Assembly: GCA_022600195.1 (NCBI GenBank)
Contig: JAHZKX010000018.1
Coordinates: 62,001 to 126,000 of the forward strand
DNA length: 64,000 bases
Direction of reading: 5' to 3'
Source: Planctomycetota bacterium
GTDB taxonomy: Bacteria; Planctomycetota; Planctomycetia; Planctomycetales; Planctomycetaceae
The notes beneath the pieces were generated by a model. The model was not told the DNA's origin. It saw nothing but the letters and a program-made list of their open reading frames with translations, and searched no databases. Position 1 is the stretch's first letter; each line of letters opens with the position of its first letter. The position numbers and the translations under genes were made by a program. Positions 36,342 to 45,800 of this stretch are shown here, in pieces.

Positions 36342-36414
36342 TTTGCGCTCATCTTTGCTAGAACATAAGAGATTTGACCAAATTTTCTTCAATGGCACGA
36401 GATCAGTGTAAACA

Positions 36415-37605
36415 ATGCAAAAAATAGCGAAGTTAGCCCTTGCCGATGGTAGTGTGTTCACCGGAACCGCATTTGGCGCGAAAGGCGAAGTCCACGGCGA
36501 AGTTGTGTTCAACACAAGTATGACCGGGTATCAGGAAATTCTGACTGACCCTTCTTATTGCGGGCAAATTGTCACCATGACATACCCGCAAATCGGAAAT
36601 TATGGGATCGTCCCGGAAGACGTGGAATCAGGGGGAATTGCCTTGCAAGGATTTATCGTCCGCGAGCTTTGTGAAATTCCCAGTAACTATCGCGCCACCC
36701 AGACGCTTGATGAATACCTCAAAGCAGCTGGCATCATCGGTTTACAGGGAATCGACACCCGCGCACTCGTCCGAAAAATTCGTACCCATGGTGCGATGAC
36801 GGGAGTTCTCTCGACTGAGGATCTGGATGACGAATCACTCGTTAAGAAAGCGCAAAGCAGTCCAGAACTTGCTGGCCAGGATTTAGTCAGCCAGGTCATT
36901 CCCAAAGCAGCGCGTGAATGGAAAGAAAGCCTGCATCCACTGGCACTCAGCAGTTCGACTCATGCTCTCTCTGGTAATAATTTGACCAGCCTTGCAGAAA
37001 GCGACTACGTCGCTGAGAATTCCTACCACATTGTTGCCCTCGACTATGGGATGAAATTAAACATTCCGAGACACTTAACCCAACTCGGATGCAAGGTCAC
37101 CATTCTCCCCGGCAACTGTTCTGCTCAAGATGTCCTGGATTTGAATCCGGATGGCGTCTTTCTTTCGAATGGTCCAGGCGATCCGGAACCCCTGACTTAT
37201 GCCATCGAAACGATTCGCTCGCTCTTAGGCAAAGTCCCGATTTTTGGAATCTGTCTGGGGCATCAACTCTTGGGATTAGCCTGTGGCTGCAAAACATTCA
37301 AACTCAAATTTGGACATCGGGGCGCAAACCAACCCGTGGTCAATCACGATACGGGTCAGGTAGAAATCACCTCGCAAAATCATGGGTTTGCCATTGATCC
37401 GGAATCGATGCCAGACGACATCGAAGTCACTCATATCAATATGAATGATAATACCGTCGCAGGTTTGCGGCATAAAACCCAGCCTGCTTTCAGCGTGCAA
37501 TATCACCCGGAAGCATCAGCGGGCCCGCATGACAGCCATTATCTGTTCCGACAATTTTATGAGAGTATCAATCAGGCTCGGGTTTCTTCCGGATCGTCTC
37601 AATAA
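36415..37605 (+). CDS. carA: Carbamoyl-phosphate synthase small (glutamine amidotransferase) subunit
   Basis: The protein has 396 residues, the normal length. CarA releases ammonia from glutamine and channels it to CarB for carbamoyl phosphate in arginine and pyrimidine synthesis. The N-terminal small-subunit domain has MTGYQEILTDPSYCGQIVTMTYPQIGNYG. The class I amidotransferase domain has nucleophile C280 in GICLGHQ and the pair H364/E366 in QYHPEA. No carB lies within the window; in this lineage it can be elsewhere. The ribosome site before the ATG is weak. A terminator upstream sets it apart from the ArsR-type gene. Confidence 0.97.
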   Translation: MQKIAKLALADGSVFTGTAFGAKGEVHGEVVFNTSMTGYQEILTDPSYCGQIVTMTYPQIGNYGIVPEDVESGGIALQGFIVRELCEIPSNYRATQTLDEYLKAAGIIGLQGIDTRALVRKIRTHGAMTGVLSTEDLDDESLVKKAQSSPELAGQDLVSQVIPKAAREWKESLHPLALSSSTHALSGNNLTSLAESDYVAENSYHIVALDYGMKLNIPRHLTQLGCKVTILPGNCSAQDVLDLNPDGVFLSNGPGDPEPLTYAIETIRSLLGKVPIFGICLGHQLLGLACGCKTFKLKFGHRGANQPVVNHDTGQVEITSQNHGFAIDPESMPDDIEVTHINMNDNTVAGLRHKTQPAFSVQYHPEASAGPHDSHYLFRQFYESINQARVSSGSSQ

Positions 37606-37739
37606 GAAACTGCACAATACAAGAACTCCCTCCTCACTCATGAAATTCACTGATTTTAAACCAAACACCAAAATAACAGGCTGAGAGAAAACTCAATCCC
37701 TGAATTTCTAATAGAGAAACATAATAGAAAGAAATCCAC

Positions 37740-38207
37740 ATGGCTCTCGAAAAAACTCTGATTCTGATTAAACCCGATGCAATGCAACGTCGCCTGGCGG
37801 GAACCCTTTTATCTCGCTTCGAAAACAAAGGCCTTAAAATTGTCGGACTGAAATTACTGCAGGTCACAAAAGAATTATCAGCCGAACACTATGCAGAACA
37901 TATAGAAAAACCATTCTACCCGCTACTCGAAGAATTCATCACCGCGGGTCCCGTTGTTGCAATCGTAGCAGAAGGCCCGGAAGCCATCTCTGTCGTGCGT
38001 TCGATGATGGGTTCCACCAATGGTCGCGAATCGGCACCCGGAACCATTCGTGGGGATTATGGAGTCAGTCGCCAGATGAATCTGGTCCATGGAAGTGATG
38101 GACCTGAAGCAGCCGCCCGTGAAATCAAAATTTATTTCAAACCCGAAGAACTGATCGATTACGAAACTTCGCTCGGCGGATGGGTTTGTGCTGACGACGA
38201 AAAATAA
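37740..38207 (+). CDS. ndk: Nucleoside-diphosphate kinase
   Basis: The protein has 155 residues, slightly longer than the usual 140-150. It transfers the terminal phosphate from ATP to other NDPs through a phospho-histidine. Visible signatures are TLILIKPDAMQR at the N-terminus, PGTIRGDYG and NLVHGSD with the active H117. The C-terminal YETSLGGWVCADDEK is a short extension. It follows carA by 134 bases on the same strand and is closed by a terminator, so nucleotide genes cluster here. Confidence 0.97.
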   Translation: MALEKTLILIKPDAMQRRLAGTLLSRFENKGLKIVGLKLLQVTKELSAEHYAEHIEKPFYPLLEEFITAGPVVAIVAEGPEAISVVRSMMGSTNGRESAPGTIRGDYGVSRQMNLVHGSDGPEAAAREIKIYFKPEELIDYETSLGGWVCADDEK

Positions 38208-38235
38208 ATATCACGACTCTCATTGAGCAAAAAAA

Positions 38236-38273
38236 TAAAAAAAGGCAACCAGCAAATCTGGTTGCCCTTTTTT
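38236..38273. terminator. Bidirectional Rho-independent terminator
   Basis: GGCAACCAG (38244-38252) pairs with CTGGTTGCC (38258-38266) around a 5-base loop, with A-rich sequence on the left and a T-run on the right. It lies between the convergent ndk and sucD genes and should stop transcription from both sides. Confidence 0.88.
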
Positions 38274-38313
38274 TATTTATACTTCTTCAATTCCGTTTTT
38301 TAATGAAAACGAA

Positions 38314-39192
38314 CTAAGCAGCCGCTTCAATCGCGCGCTTGACGGCAGCACCCATGTCGGCAGGGCTTTCTGCCACGATAACTCCCGCCGCTTCCAGAGC
38401 CGCAATCTTTTCATCTGCCGTTCCACTTCCCCCACTGATGATCGCGCCAGCGTGTCCCATCCGTTTTCCGGGAGGGGCTGTCTTACCAGCAATAAAACCG
38501 GCAACCGGTTTCGTGACATGATCCTTGATATATTCCGCAGCTTCGATTTCCGCGGTTCCACCTATCTCACCAATCAACATGATTGACTCGGTCGCAGGAT
38601 CGTTTTCGAATAATTCCAGAAGATCAATAAACGTCGTTCCAATAATCGGGTCACCGCCAATTCCTACGGCAGTGGTTTGTCCCAGACCAACATTTCCCAA
38701 CTGCCAGGCAGCTTCATAGGTCAGAGTACCACTTTTACTGATCAATCCCACTGAACCGGGCGTATGAATGTAACCAGGCATGATCCCGATTTTCGCGATC
38801 CCCGGCGTGATCACTCCCGGACAGTTAGGCCCAATCAAACGGCTGTTTTTGTCTTTGAGATACTCCATCACCCGAACCATGTCAAATACGGGTACACCTT
38901 CGGTGATCGCAATAATCAATTCGATGCCCGCATCCGCGGCTTCCATAATCGCTTCGCCACAAAAAGGTGGTGGTACGAAAATCAAACTCGTATTGGCGCC
39001 CGTCTTTTCGACTGCTTCTTCTACTGTATTAAATACGGGAAAACCATCGACTTCGGTTCCCCCTTTTCCGGGAGTCACACCGCCCAATAAAGGGGTGCCA
39101 TACTCGCGACATTGCTGGCTGTGAAACAGACCGGACTTACCAGTGATCCCCTGGCAAATGACGCGTGTCTTTTCTGTAACTAAAATACTCAT
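38314..39192 (-). CDS. sucD: Succinate-CoA ligase, alpha subunit
   Basis: The protein has 292 residues, matching the family. With SucC it makes succinate and ATP (or GTP) from succinyl-CoA in the citric acid cycle. The CoA-binding Rossmann domain shows [19 protein letters not shown], then [12 protein letters not shown], and the phospho-histidine lies in [14 protein letters not shown] (near residue 247). It follows sucC by 113 bases in the same operon; AAGGGTGA gives its ribosome site. It ends at a terminator shared with ndk. Confidence 0.97.
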   Translation of the reverse strand: MSILVTEKTRVICQGITGKSGLFHSQQCREYGTPLLGGVTPGKGGTEVDGFPVFNTVEEAVEKTGANTSLIFVPPPFCGEAIMEAADAGIELIIAITEGVPVFDMVRVMEYLKDKNSRLIGPNCPGVITPGIAKIGIMPGYIHTPGSVGLISKSGTLTYEAAWQLGNVGLGQTTAVGIGGDPIIGTTFIDLLELFENDPATESIMLIGEIGGTAEIEAAEYIKDHVTKPVAGFIAGKTAPPGKRMGHAGAIISGGSGTADEKIAALEAAGVIVAESPADMGAAVKRAIEAAA

Positions 39193-39305
39193 AATGTTTC
39201 ACCCTTGCGGGAAATATGTTTTTTAAAGATGGCTAAGATCGCTTTTTGCAAAACAACCACGTCAAATTAACGCGGCCCCCTGAATCCTCAGAAGACCGCC
39301 GTCCA

Positions 39306-40493
39306 CTAAGAACTCAAAGTGGCAACCACTTTCTGAGCAGCATCGGTTAAATCAGTCGCCGAGATAATATCCCGCCCACTTTCTGCCAGCATCTTGCGGG
39401 CAATTTCCACATTCGTCCCTTCCAGACGAACCACCAGAGGAACCGTGAAGCCAACCTTTTCATAAGCTTCCAGCAATGCGGTCACAATCGTGTCGCACTT
39501 CATAATTCCACCAAAGATATTCACCAGGACAGCTTTCACATGATCGTCAGCCAGAATGATACGAAATGCTTCCGAAACCTGATCAACATTCGCTCCGCCA
39601 CCTACATCCAGAAAGTTGGCAGGCTCGCCGCCATGATGCTTGATCAGATCCATTGTGCTCATCGCCAATCCGGCGCCGTTTACCAGACAACCGATATTTC
39701 CATCCAGCTTAACATAGCTCAAATCAGCATTGCCCGCATCGACTTCAGCCGGGTCTTCTTCGCTCAAATCCCGCAGTTCATCAAAAGGCTTATGACGAAA
39801 CATGGCATTGTCATCAAACGAAATTTTTGCATCCAGCGCGACCAATTCTCCATCGCCGGTAATCACCAGCGGATTGATCTCAGCCATGCTACAATCATTA
39901 TCGATGAAAAAACGACTGAGCTGACACAGAAACTTCTCTGCATGGCGAACAGTCTTGCCTTCCATTCCCAACTTGAAAGCCAGCTTGCGAGCCTGGAAAC
40001 CGAGCAAACCGGTATGAATGGAAAAGGGTTCGCTCAAAATTTTCTCAGGACTCTCATGGGCAACAACCTCAATTTCCATTCCCCCTTCGGTCGAGAGAAT
40101 CAAAACGGGACCACCCACTTCGCGGTCAACCACACATCCCAGATAGAGCTCTTGTGCAATATCCAAACCCTGCTCGATAAACAGAGTATTGACCTGCTTC
40201 CCCTCAGCGCCAGTTTGAATCGTCACCAGGGTCGAGCCCAGCATTCGTGCGGCATTGTCCCGAACTTCCTCCGCAGATCGTGCCAGGACCACACCCGGTT
40301 GATCGGGGTGTTCTTTAAAACGACCTTTCCCGCGTCCACCTGCGTGAATTTGTGATTTCACAACCACCAACGGACGATCCAGCTTCTCAAATGCGGCAAC
40401 CGCTTCATCGACGGTTTTCGCAATGATCCCCTCAGGTACGGGAATCCCGGCTTCGCGAAATAACTGTTTGGCCTGATATTCGTGAATTTTCAT
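39306..40493 (-). CDS. sucC: ADP-forming succinate-CoA ligase, beta subunit
   Basis: The protein has 395 residues. The ATP-grasp domain starts [22 protein letters not shown] and has [33 protein letters not shown] and the C-terminal ligase domain [28 protein letters not shown] and [14 protein letters not shown]. It binds the nucleotide and partners with SucD. The order sucC-sucD is standard. The 260-base spacer upstream is shared with the divergent RbsD/FucU gene and should contain its promoter. Confidence 0.97.
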   Translation of the reverse strand: MKIHEYQAKQLFREAGIPVPEGIIAKTVDEAVAAFEKLDRPLVVVKSQIHAGGRGKGRFKEHPDQPGVVLARSAEEVRDNAARMLGSTLVTIQTGAEGKQVNTLFIEQGLDIAQELYLGCVVDREVGGPVLILSTEGGMEIEVVAHESPEKILSEPFSIHTGLLGFQARKLAFKLGMEGKTVRHAEKFLCQLSRFFIDNDCSMAEINPLVITGDGELVALDAKISFDDNAMFRHKPFDELRDLSEEDPAEVDAGNADLSYVKLDGNIGCLVNGAGLAMSTMDLIKHHGGEPANFLDVGGGANVDQVSEAFRIILADDHVKAVLVNIFGGIMKCDTIVTALLEAYEKVGFTVPLVVRLEGTNVEIARKMLAESGRDIISATDLTDAAQKVVATLSS

Positions 40494-40757
40494 TGATTTT
40501 TCAGACTTTCTCCTGAAAATTTGTTACCAACTCAAAGTAGCAACAATTCAAATAATTTGTTGAGCCTCAGCTTGAACTCAGGCCATCATAGCGGCTACTC
40601 GACTGCTTATCCAGCAAGCCATCCTCGCCTTCACACGAAATTTTCTGCATAATAGAAATCCAGTCTGCCTGCGCGAATTCACTTGATTTTTGAACTGTCA
40701 AATTCAAAGAGGTAGCTGTCAGAAAACTACAATCACCTGAAAAAAAAGGCGAAATTG

Positions 40758-41189
40758 ATGCTCAAAGGAATCCCTCCGATTATCTCACCCGATCTGATGC
40801 ACACCCTGATGACAATGGGACATGGCGATGATCTCGTTCTGGCTGATGGAAATTTTCCCGCTGATTCCCACGCGCAACTGATCATCCGCCTGGATGGTCA
40901 CGGTGTACCAGAAATTTTAGACGCCATTCTGCAATTTTTTCCACTGGATACCTTTGTTGATCAGCCCGCAGGTTTGATGAATCCCGTAGATGATCAAAGC
41001 CCGGAACCCCCCATCTGGAATACATACCGTCAACTCATCCAAATCCATGACAGCCGAAAATTCGAACTGGAAAAAATTGAGCGTTTTGAATTTTACGAAC
41101 GGGCAAAAAATGCCTACGCGATCATCGCTACCAGTGAGACGGCCCTGTATGCCAACTTGATTCTCAAAAAAGGCGTTGTCGTTGATTGA
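40758..41189 (+). CDS. RbsD/FucU family sugar mutarotase
   Basis: From the ATG at 40758 the protein has 143 residues (a TTG one codon earlier is in frame but the ribosome site AAAGGCG fits this ATG). The family turns alpha and beta anomers of fucose or ribose. The N-terminus MLKGIPPIISPDLMHTLMTMGHGD with H22, and the loop LADGNFPADSH, match FucU closely; the end LYANLILKKGVV is also typical. There is no transporter or kinase nearby, so it probably supports general handling of released sugars. It is convergent with purA. Confidence 0.9.
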   Translation: MLKGIPPIISPDLMHTLMTMGHGDDLVLADGNFPADSHAQLIIRLDGHGVPEILDAILQFFPLDTFVDQPAGLMNPVDDQSPEPPIWNTYRQLIQIHDSRKFELEKIERFEFYERAKNAYAIIATSETALYANLILKKGVVVD

Positions 41190-41245
41190 CCGATTGAACA
41201 GATCATACCAACCTCAATCTACCATATCAGAATCTACGCTCAGAA

Positions 41246-42583
41246 TTACTTCAACAGAATCGTCTGCTCACGATCCGGGCCGACAGAAACAATCTCAACT
41301 GGTTTGCCAATAATTTCTTCGACCGCTTTGATATAAGCAATCGCATTTTCCGGCAGATCTTCCATCCGACGGATGCCGGTGATGTCCTCTTTCCAGCCTG
41401 GAATCGAGCGATATACCGGTTTGGCCTGTTCCAGATCGAGAATATGGCTGGGAAAATCTATAACGTGCTGCCCGTTCACATCGTAGGCTTCACAAATCTT
41501 CAACTCTTCCAACCCACTCAGTACATCCAGCAACATCACAGCGATGCAATCCACACCACTGATGTTGGCCCCGTAACGAGTCGCCACTGCATCGAACCAC
41601 CCACAGCGTCGTGGACGACCAGTGACAGTTCCATATTCATTACCCACATCTCGAATTCGTTGCCCGATATTATCATGCAGCTCTGTCACGAAAGGGCCAC
41701 CGCCGACGCGTGTGGTATAGGCCTTCACAACGCCGATCATCTTATCGATATAACGTTCCGAAACACCACTTCCATTATGAATCCCACAGCCCGAGCTATT
41801 GGATGAGGTCACGTAAGGAAAAGTCCCATGATCGATATCAAGCAAACTTCCCTGCGCTCCTTCGAATAATATTTTTCGCTTCTCTGCCACAGCTTTCAAC
41901 AGGTAGGCATTCGTATCAACCACATGTGGTTTCAAAATTTCGGCATACTCAGAATATTCTTTGTAGATTGCATCCACATCGACTGGTTCTGCATCCGGAT
42001 CGAGTGCCTTAAAGATTCGATTTTTATAAGCGACTATCTCTTCCAGTCGGCTACGGAAAAATTCCGGGCGAATCAAATCTCCCATTCGAATCGCATGCGT
42101 ACGGCCGGCTTTGTCACGATAGCAGGTACCAATCCCACGCATGGTGGTCCCAATCGCCTTTTCTTTGCGGCTTTCTTCAAAGACGACTTCTTCCTGCATA
42201 TGGTAAGGAAAAATCACATGTGCACGATCGCTAATTAGTAGCCGACTCGCCTCAATTGGACCGTTCTGATCACAAATCGAAGCCATCTCTTTCAGGAATG
42301 CTTTGGGATTGATCACCACTCCGCCTGTAATCACAGACGTCACATTTGGGTTCAGAATTCCCGCTGGCAACAAGGAAAGTTTATAGGTTTTTCCGTCAAA
42401 CTTGACGGTGTGGCCTGCATTATTGCCTCCCAGATAGCGAACCACGATTTCGTGTTGCTCTGAAAGTAAATCTACGATTTTGCCCTTGGCTTCATCGCCC
42501 CACTGTAATCCAATTACCGACGTCGCTGACACAAAATTATCCCGCTGGTTGAGTTTAATAAATGAGGAAAATCCCCTCTGCAT
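41246..42583 (-). CDS. purA: Adenylosuccinate synthase
   Basis: The protein has 445 residues from the ATG at 42583. PurA condenses IMP with aspartate using GTP in AMP synthesis. The P-loop-like start is [13 protein letters not shown], followed by [50 protein letters not shown] and the base-recognition VGPDRE. The first 17 residues ([17 protein letters not shown]) are extra to the family; a GTG at 42532 (VSATSVIGL...) would give the normal length and may be the true start. It is divergent from the receiver-protein gene. Confidence 0.96.
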   Translation of the reverse strand: MQRGFSSFIKLNQRDNFVSATSVIGLQWGDEAKGKIVDLLSEQHEIVVRYLGGNNAGHTVKFDGKTYKLSLLPAGILNPNVTSVITGGVVINPKAFLKEMASICDQNGPIEASRLLISDRAHVIFPYHMQEEVVFEESRKEKAIGTTMRGIGTCYRDKAGRTHAIRMGDLIRPEFFRSRLEEIVAYKNRIFKALDPDAEPVDVDAIYKEYSEYAEILKPHVVDTNAYLLKAVAEKRKILFEGAQGSLLDIDHGTFPYVTSSNSSGCGIHNGSGVSERYIDKMIGVVKAYTTRVGGGPFVTELHDNIGQRIRDVGNEYGTVTGRPRRCGWFDAVATRYGANISGVDCIAVMLLDVLSGLEELKICEAYDVNGQHVIDFPSHILDLEQAKPVYRSIPGWKEDITGIRRMEDLPENAIAYIKAVEEIIGKPVEIVSVGPDREQTILLK

Positions 42584-42690
42584 TGATTCTTTCTGGAATC
42601 AAATAGCGGCGAGCACAACGCGCGCACCGGTCCATTTTATCGAACAGATTACCGTTTGGGGAGCGTCAAGTACCATGATGCGCTTAATAA

Positions 42691-42720
42691 TTGGATTTTC
42701 GATACAGCCAGTGATATAAT
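42691..42720 (+). promoter_or_regulatory. Predicted sigma70-type promoter of the receiver-protein gene
   Basis: TTGGAT, a spacer of 18, then a perfect TATAAT. Transcription would start near 42727, leaving a leader of about 48 bases before the ATG at 42775. Confidence 0.6.
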
Positions 42721-42774
42721 ACCCCATGCACACTTCTTTAGTGCGGACCAGATTAAGAAAATATAACCAGGCTA

Positions 42775-43155
42775 ATGAACATATCTCCTCAAAAACGCGT
42801 TTTAATCATAGACGATGATGAAGGTCTAATCGAACCCCTACAGTTGGCACTGGAAGCCGCCGGTTATCAAGTTTTGACAGCTTGTGACGGTATCGAAGGG
42901 GTCATGAAAATCGAACGAGACGCCCCCGATCTGGTACTCCTGGATCTGGTCATGCCCCGCCGCAGTGGTCTCGCGGTCCTCGACTCGATCGTCGACAACA
43001 AACAACTCGCTCCCCGTATCATCATGGTCACAGGCAGCAACGAATCCAAATACAGGGGGCTGGCAATGGAAAGAGGCGTCGATCGCTTTTTCCCAAAACC
43101 TTACCACATCGAAGAGCTGGTCCAGGCCGTCAATGAACTTCTCAGTTCAGAATAG
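42775..43155 (+). CDS. Single-domain response regulator (CheY-like receiver)
   Basis: The protein has 126 residues and only a receiver domain. The acid pocket is D13-D14-D15, the phospho-acceptor is D57 in LLDLVMP, the switch residue is T86 in MVTGS and the conserved lysine is K108 in FPKPY. There is no output domain, so it should act by protein contact. No histidine kinase lies in the window, so it is an orphan. It has its own promoter and is followed by a hairpin. Confidence 0.93.
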   Translation: MNISPQKRVLIIDDDEGLIEPLQLALEAAGYQVLTACDGIEGVMKIERDAPDLVLLDLVMPRRSGLAVLDSIVDNKQLAPRIIMVTGSNESKYRGLAMERGVDRFFPKPYHIEELVQAVNELLSSE

Positions 43156-43184
43156 ACAGCCCACCCAAGCCCCAAAAAAATCAC

Positions 43185-43224
43185 AAAAAAATACCCCGAG
43201 ATCTTTTTAAAAGATTCGGGGTAT
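43185..43224 (-). terminator. Rho-independent terminator of the sulfatase gene
   Basis: Arms ATACCCCGA (43191-43199) with TCGGGGTAT (43216-43224), and an inner ATCTT/AAGAT, form the stem; read on the minus strand a run of seven T follows (43185-43191). It may also slow transcription from the receiver-protein gene on the plus strand. Confidence 0.8.
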
Positions 43225-43279
43225 CTTGGAACGAATCACTTCTCATCGTTGAAAGTACCAAACTCTTTTCTCACCTTCA

Positions 43280-44992
43280 CTATCCCCCCAAGCCGGCATC
43301 GGCCTTCGGATCGAACGGCAACTTATCGAGATGCTCAAGATATTCAAGCGGATCGAAGGGCAAATTTTTCAAATTAGCCGGTGGTCGAGACAACGCTTTT
43401 ACCTCTGGTGTTGCATTTTCAATTCCAGTCCACGGAACACCATGCAACTCTTTCGAGTCCGGGTATTTCTTTTTCCACAACTCATGCCGTAACCGCATGC
43501 GATTGAACGGGCTCTTCAGATGAATCAGGTTGACCAGCATCGGACTTTTTTCTCGTGGATCTGCGGGTAGAAAATAAAAGGCAGCGGGAATACCACTCGA
43601 TTCACCTACAGAATCCGAAGAGATCCAGTGTCGTTTATAATTACCTTTGACCGTCGCTCCTAACTGAGGACCGGCATAGATAAACACACTGTCTCGGCGA
43701 CTGAATGTATCTCCATTTAACAGCAAGCTTGTCTGATCAACACCATCGACAACCCGATCCGTGGGGATGTATTTTTTCGCACCCGCCAAAGAAGCAAACG
43801 TTGTATAGAGATCAGTTTCATGAATAATATCACCCACAATCTGACCCGGTTTGATTGTTCCCGGCCAATAAGCCTGTGCAGGAACGCGGACTCCCCCTTC
43901 AGTAAAATCACCTTTACCACCACGAAATATGGTTTCCTCCATACCCAGTCCGGGAGGAGGGTTATGCGACATCGGGCCGTTATCAGCCATGCACACGAGC
44001 AAGGTGTTCTCTTCGATTCCCAACTCCTTGAGCTTCGCAATGATTTTCCCTACGAAGGGATCAATATTACTTTCTAATCCATCCTGTAGAATACTGCGCG
44101 CCTGGGAATATTTCTTCGGGTTAGGAATAAAGCTAGTCAAGTTAGGCCAGTTGGCAACATAAAAAGGCTTACCCGCTTTGGCATTCCGTTCGATAAAATC
44201 TAATGTACGACGCTGTGCTTCAGGGTCAATTTTCATGTAGTTTTCATGCGAGTTATCGCCCCACTGTCGTGTGGGTCCGTTTTTCGTGCCTTCAGCAATC
44301 TGCACCCAGCCTTTTGTAATGAAAGTATCATCCAGCTTGTAAGGATCTTTGGGGAGCATGTCTTCAAACAATCCAATCGAAGCATTCGCGCCTTCGGCGA
44401 GTTTCGTATTCAACGATAAGATTTGATTGTAACCCGTAAAGAATGCTTCATCGAAACCTTGCTTGTGAGGGTAGCTCACTTCGATATCACCCAGGTGCCA
44501 TTTACCATGAAAGGCAGTCGCGTAGCCCACCTTGGAAAGAACCTCGGCCAGAGTCTCTTCTTCACCACGCATTCCATGTGATTCGCGCAGCATGCCAATA
44601 TTATACATTCCACAACGCACAGCATACCGCCCCGTAATACAAGCCGCGCGGCTGGGTGTGCAACCTACTTCCGTATACATGCGAGTAAAAAGAATCCCGT
44701 TGCGCGCCATCGTATTGAGGTTCGGCGTATTCAGTCCACGCACTTTTTGAATGGCCGGGATGCCGACATCGCCAAAAGCAGTATCATCCCACATGATGTG
44801 AATCAAATTCGGTGGTGTACCATGTTTGGCTTTTAATTCAGCAAGTCGTCTTGCAAGATTTTGATCTTCACTTGACCAGCGCTGACCATTTTGTGCTTCG
44901 AGAATATAATATTCTGCATCATGAACGACTCTGTCCTGAGCCAACGCCATTGAGCTCGAAAACAGAAGAAGAAAACCAATTAGCTGTTTCAT
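43280..44992 (-). CDS. Arylsulfatase-type sulfatase, secreted
   Basis: The protein has 570 residues with a Sec signal (MKQLIGFLLLFSSSMALAQ). D69-D70 in IMWDDTAFGDVG start the metal site. C111-T-P-S-R is the formylglycine motif, so maturation should be by the aerobic FGE-type enzyme or an anaerobic SME; neither gene is visible here. Further marks are FHGKWHLGD and MADNGPMSHNPP. It should cleave sulfate esters from a polysaccharide or other organic sulfate, in line with a marine-type way of life (inference). It is monocistronic and followed by a terminator. Confidence 0.93.
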   Translation of the reverse strand: MKQLIGFLLLFSSSMALAQDRVVHDAEYYILEAQNGQRWSSEDQNLARRLAELKAKHGTPPNLIHIMWDDTAFGDVGIPAIQKVRGLNTPNLNTMARNGILFTRMYTEVGCTPSRAACITGRYAVRCGMYNIGMLRESHGMRGEEETLAEVLSKVGYATAFHGKWHLGDIEVSYPHKQGFDEAFFTGYNQILSLNTKLAEGANASIGLFEDMLPKDPYKLDDTFITKGWVQIAEGTKNGPTRQWGDNSHENYMKIDPEAQRRTLDFIERNAKAGKPFYVANWPNLTSFIPNPKKYSQARSILQDGLESNIDPFVGKIIAKLKELGIEENTLLVCMADNGPMSHNPPPGLGMEETIFRGGKGDFTEGGVRVPAQAYWPGTIKPGQIVGDIIHETDLYTTFASLAGAKKYIPTDRVVDGVDQTSLLLNGDTFSRRDSVFIYAGPQLGATVKGNYKRHWISSDSVGESSGIPAAFYFLPADPREKSPMLVNLIHLKSPFNRMRLRHELWKKKYPDSKELHGVPWTGIENATPEVKALSRPPANLKNLPFDPLEYLEHLDKLPFDPKADAGLGG

Positions 44993-45243
44993 GTTTGTCC
45001 CCCCGGGAAAGTAATCTGAGATGATAGTAGAGGTGTTAATTTGAAATGTTCACAAGGTATGGCACAGAACAAATCACAAGTCGATTATAGGCACAAGATC
45101 ATGAAACACCATGATATTTCTGTCTTAAAGACAACATATTTTCACTGACAAACATTCATTTATTTAGTGTTCTATAATAACTGATCGAAGACTCGCCTCG
45201 TTTATCGGTCACGCATACCCTGACTTCTTCAACGATTTCAATT

Positions 45244-45630
45244 TCAATATTCATCCAGAAATTCAGGTGCACAATTTCGCTCTTGACTCTGTACTGGAAT
45301 ATCCCAATATGCGTTATAAGCGTCGCGCGCGAGATGAGTTTTTTGCGCACTGCTTTTCGCGAATACTGAAAATTTCACTACTATAAAAGTGCCTCTGTTT
45401 TGAAAATCTTCACCTGCAAAATCGTCACCCGTTCCCGCTGTCTCGTACTTTATCGACACGCTTCGGTCACGCTTCGACGCATATGAAACACTGTTCGAAC
45501 ATCGTTCGCCCGCGATCAACCACGCTTCGCGCAACAAAAACCGCTTGACTCCGGCGCGCCTTTCCACATGATGGAACCAGTTGGAAATCAAACAGACGGA
45601 ACAGCAAAATAAAGCAGAAAACCATTTCAT
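45244..45630 (-). CDS. Doubtful small ORF with lipoprotein-like start
   Basis: I do not recognise this frame. From an ATG at 45630 it encodes 128 residues beginning MKWFSALFCCSVCLISNW, a possible lipoprotein or Sec signal, then a polar stretch (SYASKRDRSVSIKYETAG, NRGTFIVVKFSVFAKSS). The other frame that overlaps its end (45156-45350) reads MNIEIEIVEEVRVCVTDKRGESSISYYRTLNK-like text, which looks like a natural C-terminus, so a frameshift near 45250-45350 is possible. The ribosome site is weak. It could equally be chance; existence as a gene is uncertain. Confidence 0.25.
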   Translation of the reverse strand: MKWFSALFCCSVCLISNWFHHVERRAGVKRFLLREAWLIAGERCSNSVSYASKRDRSVSIKYETAGTGDDFAGEDFQNRGTFIVVKFSVFAKSSAQKTHLARDAYNAYWDIPVQSQERNCAPEFLDEY

Positions 45631-45656
45631 GAACACATCCCGGAAACGAATCAAAA

Positions 45657-45665
45657 GGGGGGGGG
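45657..45665. repeat. Homopolymeric G9 tract
   Basis: Nine consecutive G on the plus strand (C on the minus strand) lie 27 bases upstream of the doubtful minus-strand ATG at 45630. Tracts this long are prone to slippage. Confidence 0.9.
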
Positions 45666-45800
45666 AGACTAACAATCCAGCCACACATCTTATTCAATAG
45701 ACGCACAGAGCCCGAGATGAATATCCAGAAGTGAAAAATGGGAACGATGAAGAGAAACAGAATCGGACAGTATGAAATTTGAAGATGTCAAATCTAGAAA

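Larger units (their letters stand above)
44993..45800. other. Gene-poor region between the sulfatase and HEAT-repeat genes
   Basis: About 800 bases lack a convincing gene. Minus-strand frames at 45156-45350 and 45244-45630 overlap and might be the two halves of one decayed small secreted protein. A run of nine G lies at 45657-45665. There is no recognisable RNA gene or mobile element here. Confidence 0.5.

Noticed and set aside
39540-40355. 271-codon plus-strand frame opposite sucC
   Set aside because: sucC is fully supported on the minus strand; this frame has no recognisable domain.
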